The notes beneath the pieces are model-generated. The model saw nothing but the letters and a program-made list of their open reading frames with translations, was not told the origin of the DNA and ran no database searches. The position numbers and the translations under genes were made by a program. From assembly GCF_000378605.1 (NCBI RefSeq), contig NZ_KB905156.1, forward strand, positions 601,209 to 665,208: 64,000 bases of DNA. The letters are read 5' to 3'. Source of the DNA: Thioalkalivibrio sp. ALJ21 (lineage in GTDB: Bacteria; Pseudomonadota; Gammaproteobacteria; Ectothiorhodospirales; Ectothiorhodospiraceae). This document shows, piece by piece, positions 47,600 through 61,093 of the stretch (within the stretch, counting starts at the first letter, position 1; each line of letters begins with the position of its first letter).

Positions 47600-47868
47600 A
47601 GGGAAACACTGATTAATGCACACGCTCGCGTTGGCACCCCAGGTTTTCCGAGACAAGGCGCGTCGTGCAGCGGGTAGTGGTTCTACCCGCAAGCGGCGCA
47701 ACGCAGAATCGGGGAACCTGGGGTGCCAACCCCGAAGGGGCTCGGCCGCTTTTGCGCGCGCACGGCGTTGCGGTTCCCTTGTGCAGAATGCTGCACGGCA
47801 GTCACCGCGCCTTGTTCGCACGCAAAAGCGACTCGAGCGCGAGCGCGTGCATTAATCAGTGTTTCCCT
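47600..47868. mobile_element. MITE-like element with 31-base terminal inverted repeats, between parA and parB
   Basis: The ends AGGGAAACACTGATTAATG (from 47600) and its reverse complement (to 47868) match over about 31 bases with one change. Inside is a second inverted pair (GTTGGCACCCCAGG near 47630 and its complement near 47720) around a third hairpin GCGGGTAG/CTACCCGC. No gene or transposase is inside. No clear target duplication was seen. It fills nearly all of the 297-base parA-parB gap. Confidence 0.8.
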
Positions 47869-47888
47869 AGACGAGCAGGACTGAAACG

Positions 47889-48731
47889 ATGGCAAAACGT
47901 GGACTGGGCCGCGGGCTCGATGCCCTCCTGTCGGGGGCACAAAGCGGCGGCGACGAGAGCGACTCCCTGGCGCAGCTGCCGATCGAACAGATCCGCCGCG
48001 GTCAGTATCAGCCGCGCGTGCACATGTCCGAGCCCGCGCTCGCGGAGCTGGCCGAATCGATCCGCGCCCAGGGCATTGTCCAGCCGGTCGTCGTGCGGCG
48101 AGTCGAGGGTGGCTTCGAACTGATTGCCGGCGAGCGCCGCTGGCGCGCCGCCCAGATCGCGGGACTGGAGAGTGTGCCCGCCGTGGTCCGCGACATCCCG
48201 GACCAGGCCGCGGCCGCGATGTCGCTGATCGAGAACATCCAGCGCGAGGACCTGAACCCGCTGGAAGAGGCCCAGGCCATCCGGCGCCTGATCGACGAAT
48301 TCGAGATGACCCACCAGGCGGCCGCCGACGCGGTCGGCCGTTCGCGCACCTCCGTCACCAACCTGCTGCGTCTGCTGGAGTTGCACGACGTAGTCAAGGA
48401 ACACGTGAACGAGGGCCGGCTGGAGATGGGCCATGCCCGCTCGCTGCTCGCCCTGCCGCTGGACGATCAGCCCGGGGTGGCCGCGACGGTCGTCAAGCGC
48501 GACATGACCGTACGTGCCACTGAGCAACTGGTGAAGAAGGTCCTCTCGGCGCAACCGGAACCGCGCAAGGAGGCCGGCCCCTCGCCCGAGGTCCGGCAAC
48601 TCGAAAGCCGCCTTTCCGACCGCCTCGGTGCCCCCGTTCAGGTCCGCTACAACCGCCAGGGCAAGGGCCGGCTGGTCATCGAATACAACAGCCTCGACGA
48701 GCTCGACGGCATCCTCGAACACATCCAGTAA
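47889..48731 (+). CDS. parB: Chromosome partition protein ParB (Spo0J)
   Basis: A 280-residue CTPase and DNA-binding protein. It opens with KRGLGRGLDALL (the ParA-stimulating tip), has the ParB box QYQPRVHMSEPALAELAESIRAQGIVQPVVVR, the GERRWRAAQIAG CTP motif, ENIQREDLNPLEEAQA, and a helix-turn-helix TTHQAAADAVGRSRTSVTNLLRLLEL. The C-terminal dimer domain ends EYNSLDELDGILEHI. It should load on the parS site inside recF. Confidence 0.96.
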   Translation: MAKRGLGRGLDALLSGAQSGGDESDSLAQLPIEQIRRGQYQPRVHMSEPALAELAESIRAQGIVQPVVVRRVEGGFELIAGERRWRAAQIAGLESVPAVVRDIPDQAAAAMSLIENIQREDLNPLEEAQAIRRLIDEFEMTHQAAADAVGRSRTSVTNLLRLLELHDVVKEHVNEGRLEMGHARSLLALPLDDQPGVAATVVKRDMTVRATEQLVKKVLSAQPEPRKEAGPSPEVRQLESRLSDRLGAPVQVRYNRQGKGRLVIEYNSLDELDGILEHIQ

Positions 48732-48791
48732 ACCACCCCTCCGCCTCTCCCAAAGCCTCTCGCCAGCACGCTTTCGACACCCCATAACGGT

Positions 48792-48820
48792 TTGACCTAA
48801 TAGAAGGGTGCTCTTATAAT
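48792..48820 (+). promoter_or_regulatory. Near-consensus promoter of the atp operon
   Basis: TTGACC (48792-48797) and a perfect TATAAT (48815-48820) are exactly 17 bases apart, 43 bases before atpI. This is the strongest sigma-70 promoter I see in the window and suits a very highly expressed operon. Confidence 0.85.
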
Positions 48821-48863
48821 GCGCGCACTTTTTGGGAGAGGGGTGGGTGTGCCCATCCGCTGA

Positions 48864-50124
<1,261 letters not shown>

Positions 50125-50145
50125 TTCGATTCACCTTCAAACTGA

Positions 50146-50412
<267 letters not shown>

Positions 50413-50465
50413 CAAGGCTGAGCGAGTCCCGAGGTCCCCTCCACTCGTCAACCTGAGGTAGCAGG

Positions 50466-50936
50466 ATGAATATCAATCTGACCATCATCGGCCAGCTCCT
50501 GGCGTTTGCCGTATTCGTGTGGTTCACGATGCGCTACGTTTGGCCGCCCATGTCCGCCGCCCTGGAAGAGCGCCGCAAGAAGATTGCGGACGGCCTGGCC
50601 GCCGCCGAGCGTGGCGAAAAGGAACAGGAGCTCGCCCAGGAGCGCGCGACCGCGGTGATCAAGGAGGCCAAGCAGCAGGCCAACGAGATCATGGCCTCTG
50701 CGCAGAAGCGTGCGACGGAGCTGGTCGAGGAAAGCAAGACCACCGCGCGCGAGGAAGGCGAGCGTATCAAGGAACAGGCGCACTCCGAGATTGAGCAGGA
50801 GATCAACCGTGCGAAGGAAGAGCTGCGCAAGCAGGTCTCCCAGCTGGCGGTTGCCGGTGCCGAGCAGATCCTGGCCAAGGAGATCGATGCCAAGGCCCAC
50901 GGCGATCTGCTGAAGAAGCTCGCGGCCAAGCTCTAA
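50466..50936 (+). CDS. atpF: ATP synthase Fo subunit b
   Basis: A 156-residue stator stalk protein: one N-terminal membrane helix ([25 protein letters not shown]) and a long charged coiled coil ([24 protein letters not shown] onward). It dimerises and ties F1 to Fo through the delta subunit. Length equals E. coli b (156). Confidence 0.97.
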   Translation: MNINLTIIGQLLAFAVFVWFTMRYVWPPMSAALEERRKKIADGLAAAERGEKEQELAQERATAVIKEAKQQANEIMASAQKRATELVEESKTTAREEGERIKEQAHSEIEQEINRAKEELRKQVSQLAVAGAEQILAKEIDAKAHGDLLKKLAAKL

Positions 50937-50945
50937 GGAGACGTT

Positions 50946-51482
50946 ATGTCAGACCTGATTTCGGTCGCCCGACCCTACGCCCGCGCGGCATTCGAGCGGG
51001 CCCAGGAGAAAAACGATCTCGCTGGCTGGGCCGAGCAGCTCGAGTTGCTGGCGGCGATCGCCACCGACTCGCAGATGCACAGTCTCCTCTCCAACCCGCG
51101 GCTCCCGCGTGCCGATCGCGCGCAGCTCGTGCTGGACGTGGCCGGCGACAAGGTCGGCCCCGAGGCCGGCAACCTGGTGCGGCTGCTGGCCGAAAACGGC
51201 CGCCTGCCCGCGCTGCCCGCCGTATACGACGCGTTCTCCGCGATGAAGGCCGAGGCCGAAAAGCGCGTGCACGCCGACGTGGTTGCCTTCCGCAAGCTCA
51301 CGCAGGCGCAGGAGAAAGAGATCCACGACGCCCTGGTCAAGGGCCTGGGCTGCGAAGTCGATCTCGAGTGTTCGGTCGACAGCTCCCTGCTCGGGGGGGC
51401 CATCATCCGCGCCGGCGACCTGGTAATCGACGGCTCCGTGCGAGGCCAGCTGAACCGCCTGGCTGCCAATTTGAGTCGCTAA
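50946..51482 (+). CDS. atpH: ATP synthase F1 subunit delta
   Basis: A 178-residue subunit linking the b stalk to the alpha subunits. It starts [20 protein letters not shown], the usual ARPYA motif, and the end is [25 protein letters not shown], also typical. AAGGAG lies upstream of ATG. Confidence 0.97.
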   Translation: MSDLISVARPYARAAFERAQEKNDLAGWAEQLELLAAIATDSQMHSLLSNPRLPRADRAQLVLDVAGDKVGPEAGNLVRLLAENGRLPALPAVYDAFSAMKAEAEKRVHADVVAFRKLTQAQEKEIHDALVKGLGCEVDLECSVDSSLLGGAIIRAGDLVIDGSVRGQLNRLAANLSR

Positions 51483-51495
51483 GAGGATATTTAAC

Positions 51496-53037
51496 ATGCA
51501 ACTGAATCCCTCCGAGATCAGTGATCTGATCAAACAGCGCATCGAGAAATTCGATGCCTCCTCCGAGGCCTCCACCGAGGGCACCGTGGTCAGCCTGACC
51601 GACGGCATCGCTCGCGTGCACGGCCTCGGTGATGTCATGCAGGGCGAAATGATCGAGTTCCCCGGCGACACCTTCGGCATGGCGCTCAACCTCGAGCGCG
51701 ACTCTGTCGGCGTCGTGATCCTGGGTGACTACAAGCACATCAAGGAAGGCGATACCGCGAAGTGCACCGGCCGCATCCTGGAAGTGCCGGTCGGCGAGGG
51801 CCTGCTGGGCCGCGTGGTCGATTCCCTCGGCCGCCCGATCGACGGCAAGGGTCCGGTGGACACTGGCGTCACCAGTCCGATCGAGAAGATTGCTCCCGGT
51901 GTTATTGACCGCCAGTCGGTTGATCAGCCGCTGCAGTCCGGCATCAAGGCGATTGACGCGATGGTCCCGGTCGGTCGCGGCCAGCGCGAACTGATCATCG
52001 GAGACCGCCAGACCGGCAAGACCGCGGTGGCCATCGACGCGATCATCAACCAGAAGGACTCCGGCGTTAAGTGTATCTACGTCGCCGTGGGTCAGAAGGC
52101 CTCGTCGGTCGCCTCCGTGGTGGCCAAGCTGGAAGAGGCCGGCGCGATGGAGAACACCATCATCGTCGCCGCCAACGCCTCCGAGTCGGCCGCGATGCAG
52201 TTCATCGCCCCGTACGCCGGCTGCGCGATGGGCGAGTACTTCCGCGATCGCGGCGAAGACGCCCTGATCGTCTACGACGACCTGACCAAGCAGGCCTGGG
52301 CCTATCGTCAGGTGTCGCTGCTGCTGCGTCGTCCGCCGGGCCGTGAAGCCTACCCGGGTGACGTCTTCTACCTGCACTCGCGTCTGCTGGAGCGCGCCTC
52401 GCGCGTGAACGCCGACTACGTCGAGCAGATGACCAACGGTGAAGTGAAGGGCCAGACCGGCTCGCTGACCGCGCTGCCGATCATCGAGACCCAGGCAGGT
52501 GACGTCTCGGCGTTCGTGCCGACCAACGTCATCTCGATCACCGACGGCCAGATCTTCCTCGAGACCGACCTGTTCAACTCGGGCATCCGCCCGGCGATCA
52601 ACGCCGGTCTGTCCGTGTCCCGAGTCGGTGGTGCCGCGCAGACCAAGATCATCAAGAAGCTGGGTGGTGGCGTGCGTCTGGCGCTGGCGCAGTACCGCGA
52701 GCTGGCCGCGTTCTCGCAGTTCGCCTCCGATCTCGACGAGCTGACCCGCAAGCAGCTGGACCGCGGCAAGCGCGTGACCGAGCTGATGAAGCAGGGCCAG
52801 TACCAGCCGATGTCCATCGGCGAGATGGCATTCTCGCTGTACGCCGCCAACGAGGGCTACCTCGATGACGTCGAGGCGGACAAGGTCGTGAGCTTCGAAA
52901 AGGAACTGATCGCCTACGCGCGTTCCTCGCAGAAGGAGCTCCTGGACGAAATCAACAGCTCTGGCGACTACAACGACTCCATCCAGGAAAAGCTGAAGAA
53001 GGCCCTGGAAGAGTTCAAGGCCAAGCACAGCTGGTAA
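51496..53037 (+). CDS. atpA: ATP synthase F1 subunit alpha
   Basis: A 513-residue subunit with regulatory nucleotide sites. It begins [20 protein letters not shown], the P-loop is [14 protein letters not shown] near 170, and the alpha/beta signature [17 protein letters not shown] lies near 365. Same length as E. coli AtpA (513). Confidence 0.98.
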   Translation: MQLNPSEISDLIKQRIEKFDASSEASTEGTVVSLTDGIARVHGLGDVMQGEMIEFPGDTFGMALNLERDSVGVVILGDYKHIKEGDTAKCTGRILEVPVGEGLLGRVVDSLGRPIDGKGPVDTGVTSPIEKIAPGVIDRQSVDQPLQSGIKAIDAMVPVGRGQRELIIGDRQTGKTAVAIDAIINQKDSGVKCIYVAVGQKASSVASVVAKLEEAGAMENTIIVAANASESAAMQFIAPYAGCAMGEYFRDRGEDALIVYDDLTKQAWAYRQVSLLLRRPPGREAYPGDVFYLHSRLLERASRVNADYVEQMTNGEVKGQTGSLTALPIIETQAGDVSAFVPTNVISITDGQIFLETDLFNSGIRPAINAGLSVSRVGGAAQTKIIKKLGGGVRLALAQYRELAAFSQFASDLDELTRKQLDRGKRVTELMKQGQYQPMSIGEMAFSLYAANEGYLDDVEADKVVSFEKELIAYARSSQKELLDEINSSGDYNDSIQEKLKKALEEFKAKHSW

Positions 53038-53049
53038 CGGGAGCACGCA

Positions 53050-55345
<2,296 letters not shown>

Positions 55346-55357
55346 GGAGTGAGCAAC

Positions 55358-55777
55358 ATGCCCATGACGATGCACGTGGATGTGGTCAGTGCCGAGGAGT
55401 CCATTTACTCCGGGACCGCGCTGATGATCGCGGCCCCGGCCGAGGGTGGCGAGGTCGGTGTCTATGCGGGCCACACCCAGATGCTGGCTCGCCTGAACCC
55501 GGGCGAGCTGCGCATCCTGGAAAAGGAAGGCGCGGATCCGCAGCCGGTGTTCGTCTCGGGCGGTATCCTCGAGGTCCAGCCGTATCATGTGACGGTCCTG
55601 GCGGATACGGCGGTGCGGGCCAAGGATCTGGACGAAGCCGAGGCGCTGGAGGCGAAGAAACGCGCGGAGGAGGCCCTGGAGAATTCCAAGGCCGATTTCG
55701 ACTACGCCAAGGCGCAGGCGGAACTCGTGGAGGCCGCCGCCCGCCTGCAGATGATCCAGAAGCTGCGCCGGAAATAA
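55358..55777 (+). CDS. atpC: ATP synthase F1 subunit epsilon
   Basis: A 139-residue subunit with an N-terminal beta barrel ([38 protein letters not shown]) and a C-terminal helical hairpin that can brake ATP hydrolysis. ATG at 55358 is chosen over the GTG at 55349 because AAGGAG sits eight bases before it. Last gene of the operon; a hairpin follows. Confidence 0.96.
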   Translation: MPMTMHVDVVSAEESIYSGTALMIAAPAEGGEVGVYAGHTQMLARLNPGELRILEKEGADPQPVFVSGGILEVQPYHVTVLADTAVRAKDLDEAEALEAKKRAEEALENSKADFDYAKAQAELVEAAARLQMIQKLRRK

Positions 55778-55807
55778 TCCGGCAAACTGCGACGAATGAC
55801 CGACCCC

Positions 55808-55834
55808 AAGGGCCAACCGATTCGGTTGGCCCTT
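55808..55834 (+). terminator. Terminator hairpin after the atp operon
   Basis: AAGGGCCAACC and GGTTGGCCCTT pair around a five-base loop, then TTTAT. The T run is short, and the glmU start lies right after it, so some read-through into glmU is likely. Confidence 0.7.
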
Positions 55835-55847
55835 TATGATTGCACCC

Positions 55848-57227
55848 ATGCCTGAAACGACACCCCTCCATATCGCGGTCCTCGCGGCCGGCAAGGGGAC
55901 GCGCATGCGGTCGCGCCGCCCCAAGGTCCTGCAAGCCCTTGCCGGACGCCCCCTGCTGGACCATGTCCTCGAACGCGTAGCGCCGCTGGAAGCCGCCGCG
56001 CTCCACGTGGTGGTGAGCCACGAACAGGAACGGGTGCGCGCGGCGTTTGCCGATCACGTCCCCGCGCTTGACTGGATCGACCAGGGCGAGCCGCGCGGCA
56101 CCGGGCATGCGGTCTATCAGGCCCTGCAGCACATCCCCGAGCATGCGCGTGTCCTGGTGGCCTATGGCGACGTCCCGCGGATCCCGATCGCGGATCTGGA
56201 GGCCTGTGTCCGCGGCGACGGCATAACAGTGCTGGCCGCCGAGATTGCCGATCCCACCGGCTACGGCCGCCTGATCCTTGATGCCGAGGGCCAGCTCGAC
56301 CGTATCGTCGAACACAAGGAAGCCACCCAAGCGGAACGTGCGGTCGACCTGATCAATACCGGCGTCCTGGCCGCGCCGGCCGGGGACTTGCGTCGCTGGC
56401 TTGCGTCCTGCGAACCCGATCCGGCCGGGCCACGGGAATGGTATCTGACCGACATCGTGGCCGTGGCGCGGGGTCAAGGACGTGTGATCGATGTCGTGCG
56501 CAGTTCCGATCCCGTGGCCGTGCTGGGTGTGAACGACCGCGAGCAGCTGGCCGTCCAGGAGCGCCTGCACCAGGCGGAGCAGTGCTCCCGGATGATGCGG
56601 GATGGTCTCGCGGTGGCGGACCCCGCCCGTCTGGATGTGCGCGGCGTCCTGAAATTTGGACAGGACTGCTCGATCGACGTGAACGTCGTGATCGAGGGCA
56701 CGGTGACGCTGGCGGACGATGTCTATATTGGCCCCGGCTGCGTGCTGCGCGATTGCGAGATTGGGTCCGGCACGCAGATCGCGGCACACAGTGTCCTGGA
56801 AGGTGTACGGATCGGCGAGGGCGCGAACGTTGGACCGTTCGCCCGCCTGCGCCCGGGGACCGAACTCGGTCCCGGTGCCCGCGTCGGCAACTTTGTCGAA
56901 ATCAAGAACGCCACGCTGGGCCCGGGCGCGAAGGCGAACCACCTGACCTACGTCGGGGATGCCAGCGTCGGGGCCGGCGCCAATCTGGGCGCAGGAACGA
57001 TTACCTGCAACTATGATGGTGCGAACAAGCATCGCACCGAGATCGGCGAGCGTGCGTTCATCGGCTCCAACACGGCCCTGGTGGCGCCCATCCGCATCGG
57101 CGATGACGCGACGGTGGGAGCGGGCTCGACCTTGTCCGACGATGTCGATCCGCGCGCGCTGGCGCTGACCCGTGCACGCCCGCGCGTTATCCAGGACTGG
57201 CCGCGCCCCAAGAAGAAGTCCGACTAG
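55848..57227 (+). CDS. glmU: Bifunctional GlcNAc-1-phosphate uridyltransferase / glucosamine-1-phosphate acetyltransferase GlmU
   Basis: A 459-residue enzyme for the last two steps to UDP-GlcNAc, used for peptidoglycan and LPS. The uridyltransferase domain starts IAVLAAGKGTRMRSRRPKVLQ, with VAYGDVPRI and the metal-site NTGVLAA; from about 255 come left-handed beta-helix hexapeptides (IGPGCVLRDCEIGSGTQI, then GPFARLRPG and FVEIKNATLGPGAKANHLTYVGD), the acetyltransferase site. An in-frame ATG at 55836 lies inside the terminator; the one at 55848 fits the family start better. Confidence 0.96.
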   Translation: MPETTPLHIAVLAAGKGTRMRSRRPKVLQALAGRPLLDHVLERVAPLEAAALHVVVSHEQERVRAAFADHVPALDWIDQGEPRGTGHAVYQALQHIPEHARVLVAYGDVPRIPIADLEACVRGDGITVLAAEIADPTGYGRLILDAEGQLDRIVEHKEATQAERAVDLINTGVLAAPAGDLRRWLASCEPDPAGPREWYLTDIVAVARGQGRVIDVVRSSDPVAVLGVNDREQLAVQERLHQAEQCSRMMRDGLAVADPARLDVRGVLKFGQDCSIDVNVVIEGTVTLADDVYIGPGCVLRDCEIGSGTQIAAHSVLEGVRIGEGANVGPFARLRPGTELGPGARVGNFVEIKNATLGPGAKANHLTYVGDASVGAGANLGAGTITCNYDGANKHRTEIGERAFIGSNTALVAPIRIGDDATVGAGSTLSDDVDPRALALTRARPRVIQDWPRPKKKSD

Positions 57228-57260
57228 ACACAAAAGTCCGACTCGACATAAGGAGTTTGC

Positions 57261-59111
57261 ATGTGCGGTCTGCTGGCAGGTATTGGTGAGCGCAACCTGG
57301 TCCCGATCTTCGTCGAGGGTCTGCATCGACTGGAATACCGTGGGTATGACTCCGCCGGTATAGCCGTCATCGAGGACCGCGCGCTGCGGGATGTCCGTGC
57401 GGTTGGCAAGGTGGCCACCCTGGAAGAACAGATCGACGCGGCCGGACTGCAAGGGCCGGTGGGCATCGCCCATACGCGCTGGGCCACGCACGGGCCGCCC
57501 ACCGAGGTGAATGCCCACCCCCACCGTTCCCGTGACGGCCGGGTCGCCATCGTCCATAACGGCATTATCGAAAACCACGCCCGTCTGCGAGACGACCTGG
57601 CCGCCGCTGGCTGGCCTTGCGTATCGGCAACCGACAGCGAGGTCATCGCCCACCGTATCGAACAGGCCCTGGTCGACGGGGCCTCGCCCCTCGAGGCCAT
57701 GCGCCGCGCCTGTGCCGAGCTCGAAGGCGCCTATGCCATCGCCGCGGTGTTTGCCGACTATCCCGACGAGCTGATCGTCGCGCGCTCCGGCAGCCCGCTG
57801 ATCCTGGGCCTGGGGATCGGCGAGTTCTTTGCCGCCTCGGATATCCAGGCCCTGCTGCCGGTGACCCAGCGATTCGTCGACCTCGAGGACGGGGATATCG
57901 CCCGCCTGACGCGCAAGGGCACTGAGATCCAGGACCTGCACGGCCAGCCGGTCGAGCGCGGCATCCGCGAGACCCGCTGTCAGGCAAGCGTTGCCGATCG
58001 GGGCGAGTACCGCCACTTCATGCTCAAGGAGATCTACGAACAGCCGCACGCGCTGGAGGAGACACTGTCCGGTCGTCTGGGTGAGGATGCCGTGCTGGAG
58101 AACATCCTCGGGCCCGGTACCAGCGAGCGTCTGGCGGATGTCAGCGCCGTGCAGATCGTGGCCTGCGGCACCAGCTATCATGCCGGCATGGTCGCAGCCC
58201 ACTGGATCGAGGAGCACCTGGGCCTGCCCGCTCGCGTCGATGTGGCCAGTGAATACCGCTACCGCCGCCACGTCCTGGCCCCGGCCACGCTGCTGGTCGT
58301 GATCTCCCAGTCGGGGGAGACCGCCGATACCCTCGCCGTGCTGCGCCAGTCCCAGGACGAGCCGTTCCTGGCCCGTCTGGCCATCTGCAATGTCCCCGAG
58401 AGCACCATGGCCCGTGCTGCGGATCTGGTGCTGATGACCCATGCCGGACCCGAGATCGGTGTCGCCTCGACCAAGGCATTCACGACCCAGCTGGCCGCCC
58501 TCGCCACCCTCGTACTCCTGCTGGGCCAGACCGCTACGGCCGCCCGTATGACCGCCGAGGAGCGCGCCGCTGCGGTGACGGCCCTGCGCAGCCTCCCTGA
58601 TCAGGTGGCGCGCATCCTGGCCCTGGACAACCCGATTGCGCGCGTCGCCGAGGATCTGATGGAGCGGCACCACGCCCTGTTCCTCGGGCGCGGGGCCCAT
58701 TTCCCGATCGCCCTGGAGGGCGCGCTCAAGCTGAAGGAGATCTCCTACATCCATGCCGAGGCGTATCCCTCGGGCGAGCTGAAGCACGGCCCGCTCGCGC
58801 TCGTGGACACCGAGATGCCGGTGGTTGCTGTGGCCCCCGACGACGCGCAGCTGGAGAAGCTCTCCAGCAACCTGCAGGAAGTGCGCGCCCGGGGCGGGCA
58901 GCTGATCGTGATCGGCGAGTCCAGTGCGGCGCGTACGCTGGCCCCGGAGGACATCTGGATCGGCCTGCCACAGAGCGAGCCGCTGAGCCCCTGGCTGGCG
59001 CCAATCCTGCTGACCGTGCCGTTGCAGTTGCTGGCCTACCATACGGCCGTGCTCAAGGGCACGGACGTCGATCAGCCGCGCAATCTCGCGAAATCGGTGA
59101 CGGTAGAATAG
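57261..59111 (+). CDS. glmS: Glutamine:fructose-6-phosphate aminotransferase GlmS
   Basis: A 616-residue enzyme making glucosamine-6-phosphate, the entry to UDP-GlcNAc. Class II amidotransferase with Cys2 (MCGLLAGIGERNLVPIF), YRGYDSAGI and HTRWATHGPP; two SIS sugar domains with ACGTSYHAGMVA, SQSGETADT and EAYPSGELKHGPLAL; end DQPRNLAKSVTVE as in all GlmS. AAGGAG before the ATG. Follows glmU by 33 bases. Confidence 0.98.
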   Translation: MCGLLAGIGERNLVPIFVEGLHRLEYRGYDSAGIAVIEDRALRDVRAVGKVATLEEQIDAAGLQGPVGIAHTRWATHGPPTEVNAHPHRSRDGRVAIVHNGIIENHARLRDDLAAAGWPCVSATDSEVIAHRIEQALVDGASPLEAMRRACAELEGAYAIAAVFADYPDELIVARSGSPLILGLGIGEFFAASDIQALLPVTQRFVDLEDGDIARLTRKGTEIQDLHGQPVERGIRETRCQASVADRGEYRHFMLKEIYEQPHALEETLSGRLGEDAVLENILGPGTSERLADVSAVQIVACGTSYHAGMVAAHWIEEHLGLPARVDVASEYRYRRHVLAPATLLVVISQSGETADTLAVLRQSQDEPFLARLAICNVPESTMARAADLVLMTHAGPEIGVASTKAFTTQLAALATLVLLLGQTATAARMTAEERAAAVTALRSLPDQVARILALDNPIARVAEDLMERHHALFLGRGAHFPIALEGALKLKEISYIHAEAYPSGELKHGPLALVDTEMPVVAVAPDDAQLEKLSSNLQEVRARGGQLIVIGESSAARTLAPEDIWIGLPQSEPLSPWLAPILLTVPLQLLAYHTAVLKGTDVDQPRNLAKSVTVE

Positions 59112-59153
59112 GCCCTTGTACGCGGCACTCCCGGAGTTTCTATCAGGAAACGC

Positions 59154-59182
59154 TTGTATTCGCCGGACGGGTCGGCTAGATT
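59154..59182 (+). promoter_or_regulatory. Putative promoter of the 98-residue orphan gene
   Basis: TTGTAT (59154-59159) and TAGATT (59177-59182) are 17 bases apart, 38 bases before the ATG at 59221. Both boxes are fair matches. Confidence 0.55.
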
Positions 59183-59220
59183 CGGGCGCGCTCGAATAAC
59201 CGTACGATCAGGAGTAGCCC

Positions 59221-59517
59221 ATGGATCAGCAAGAGCTCAACAACCGCTGCGTCAACCTGTTTCAGTCCCCGCGCATCCAGACCAAGCTCTGGAACCCGCG
59301 CATGTTCTGGAACGTCGGCCGCAAGCTGAACGTGACCCCCGAAGAGCTGACCGAGCCCAAGGTCGACCTCTGCGAGCTCGAGGTTATGCTGTCCGCGGCT
59401 GCCTACGAGCCCTCCCAGTGCGCCGACAACCTGAATGGTCGCGATGCCGGCCGCGCCGACTTCATCCGTCGTGCCGTGCAGTCCGGCCAGCGTCCGTTCC
59501 TGCGTCGCGCCGCCTGA
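59221..59517 (+). CDS. Small conserved-looking protein of unknown function
   Basis: A 98-residue soluble protein I do not recognise. It has no signal or membrane segment, three Cys (NNRCVNL, VDLCELEV, PSQCADNL), and ends in a basic stretch (RRAVQSGQRPFLRRAA). AGGAG precedes the ATG, and the gene has its own promoter and terminator, so it seems a single, probably well-expressed gene. Codon use is strongly biased to C/G third positions, as in highly expressed genes nearby. Function not guessed. Confidence 0.75.
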   Translation: MDQQELNNRCVNLFQSPRIQTKLWNPRMFWNVGRKLNVTPEELTEPKVDLCELEVMLSAAAYEPSQCADNLNGRDAGRADFIRRAVQSGQRPFLRRAA

Positions 59518-59541
59518 TCCGGTCTCTGACTGGTGATGTCG

Positions 59542-59571
59542 AAGACCCGGCCTTTGCGCCGGGTCTTTTGT
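59542..59571. terminator. Rho-independent terminator
   Basis: AAGACCCGGC and GCCGGGTCTT form a ten-base stem with a six-base loop followed by TTGTTTT. It ends the orphan gene and lies just after the convergent dtd gene end. Confidence 0.88.
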
Positions 59572-59594
59572 TTTGGGGCGTCGGTCAGCGCTTC

Positions 59595-60038
59595 TCAGGC
59601 GCGCGTCTCCAGCCAGAAGGTCACCGGGCCGTCGTTCACCAGGCTGACCTGCATGTCCGCGCCAAAGCGCCCGCTGGCGACCTGCGGGTGTGAGGCCTGC
59701 GCCTGGTGCACCAGATATTCGAACAGCGCCTGGCCATGCTCTGGGTTCGCGGCACTGGTAAAGCTCGGCCGCATACCCTTGCGCGTATCGGCGGCCAGCG
59801 TGAATTGCGGCACCAGCAAAAGCCCACCGCCGGTATCCCGAAGGCTCAGGTTCATGCGCCCTTCGGCATCCGCGAACACGCGGTAGCCGAGCACGCGCTC
59901 CAGCAGCCGCCTGGCGGCCGACTCGCTGTCCTCTGGCTCCACTGCGACCAGCGTCAGCAGCCCCGGACCGGTGGCACCGACGCGCTCGCCGCCGACGTCG
60001 ACCGCGGCCTCGGTCACGCGCTGGATCAGGGCGATCAC
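59595..60038 (-). CDS. dtd: D-aminoacyl-tRNA deacylase
   Basis: A 147-residue enzyme that frees tRNA from wrongly attached D-amino acids. It starts [21 protein letters not shown] and has the active-site motifs [17 protein letters not shown] and [11 protein letters not shown] (the Gly-cisPro loop). Its ATG overlaps the pip stop (ATGA), so the two are co-translated. Confidence 0.96.
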   Translation of the reverse strand: MIALIQRVTEAAVDVGGERVGATGPGLLTLVAVEPEDSESAARRLLERVLGYRVFADAEGRMNLSLRDTGGGLLLVPQFTLAADTRKGMRPSFTSAANPEHGQALFEYLVHQAQASHPQVASGRFGADMQVSLVNDGPVTFWLETRA

Positions 60039-61021
60039 GCCGAGGCAGCCCCGGTCCCGCCCGCGACCTGCCCGTCGAGATCATCGGCCAGGGTATCGGT
60101 CGCCGCGACCAGCTTGCGCACGATGCCTGGCTCGGCAGCCGAGTGCCCGGCGTCGGCGACGATCGCCATGCGCGCCTGCGGCCAGGCCCGATGCAGCTCC
60201 ACCGCCTGCTCCACCGGGCACACCACGTCGTAGCGCCCGTGTACGATCCAGCCCGGTATGTCGCGCAGGCGTGGGGCGTCGCGCAGCAGCTGGTCCGGTT
60301 CCAGGAAGGTGTCGTGCATGAAGTAGTGGCACTCCAGCCGTGCCAGGCTCACGGCGACATCCGGATCGTCGAAATGAGCGATTACGTCATCATTCGGGAT
60401 CAGGCAGGAGGTGTGTCCTTCCCAGCCCGACCAGGCGCGCGCCGCTGTGTGCCGGATCGCCGGATCCGGATCGGTCAGCCGACGGTAGTAGGCCCCGACC
60501 AGGTCGTTGCGTTCGTCCGGCGGGATGGGCTTCAGGTAGTGGGCCCACGCCTCGGGAAACAGGCGGTCGGCCCCCGACTGGTAGAACCACTGGATATCCC
60601 GCGGCCGGCACAGGAACACCCCGCGCAGGATCAGTCCCAGCACGCGACCGGGATGGGTCTGCGCGTAGGCCAGCCCCAGTGTGGAGCCCCAAGAGCCACC
60701 GAACACGGCCCAGCGCTCGATCCCCAGGTGTTCGCGCAGCCGCTCGATATCAGCCACTGCATGCCAGGTGGTGTTGGCCTCCAGGCTCGCGTGCGGCGTC
60801 GAACGTCCACAGCCGCGCTGGTCGAACAGCACGATGCGGTAACGCTGCGGGTTGTAGAAGCGCCGATGCCACGGCTCGCAGCCCGAGCCCGGCCCGCCGT
60901 GCAGGAATACGACCGGGATCCCGTCGGGTGTGCCACATTCTTCAAAATAGAGTTCGTGGCCGTCACCGACCGCGAGCCTTCCTGTGCTGTGCGGTTCGAT
61001 CTCCGGGTACAGGGTGTCCAT
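60035..61021 (-). CDS. pip: Proline iminopeptidase
   Basis: A 328-residue alpha/beta-hydrolase (S33) that removes N-terminal proline from peptides. Marks: [36 protein letters not shown], the nucleophile elbow [22 protein letters not shown] for the acid and DAGHS for the His. The start codon lies within a fragment of the MITE end (GGAAACACTGAT), so its leader has been reshaped by that repeat. No clear ribosome binding site is visible. Confidence 0.94.
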   Translation of the reverse strand: MDTLYPEIEPHSTGRLAVGDGHELYFEECGTPDGIPVVFLHGGPGSGCEPWHRRFYNPQRYRIVLFDQRGCGRSTPHASLEANTTWHAVADIERLREHLGIERWAVFGGSWGSTLGLAYAQTHPGRVLGLILRGVFLCRPRDIQWFYQSGADRLFPEAWAHYLKPIPPDERNDLVGAYYRRLTDPDPAIRHTAARAWSGWEGHTSCLIPNDDVIAHFDDPDVAVSLARLECHYFMHDTFLEPDQLLRDAPRLRDIPGWIVHGRYDVVCPVEQAVELHRAWPQARMAIVADAGHSAAEPGIVRKLVAATDTLADDLDGQVAGGTGAASA

Positions 61022-61035
61022 TGATCAGTGTTTCC
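61014..61035. repeat. End fragment of the parA-parB MITE family at the pip start
   Basis: On the minus strand GGAAACACTGATCAATGGAC matches the terminal repeat of the 47600 element with two changes. The ATG of pip is part of it. No other part of the element is seen. Confidence 0.6.
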
Positions 61036-61093
61036 TAGATTGCGGGCCCCGAGTGTCGCCAAAACGTTCGCGCAGGGAAAGTCCGCAGTCCGT

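Noticed and set aside
55386-59042. A 1218-codon open frame on the minus strand opposite atpC, glmU and glmS
   Set aside because: It is antisense to three clear genes, shows no domain, and is expected in GC-rich DNA. The same holds for the long frames opposite mnmG (43998-46280), atpA (51403-53655), atpD (53888-55924) and the TonB receptor (14273-16189).
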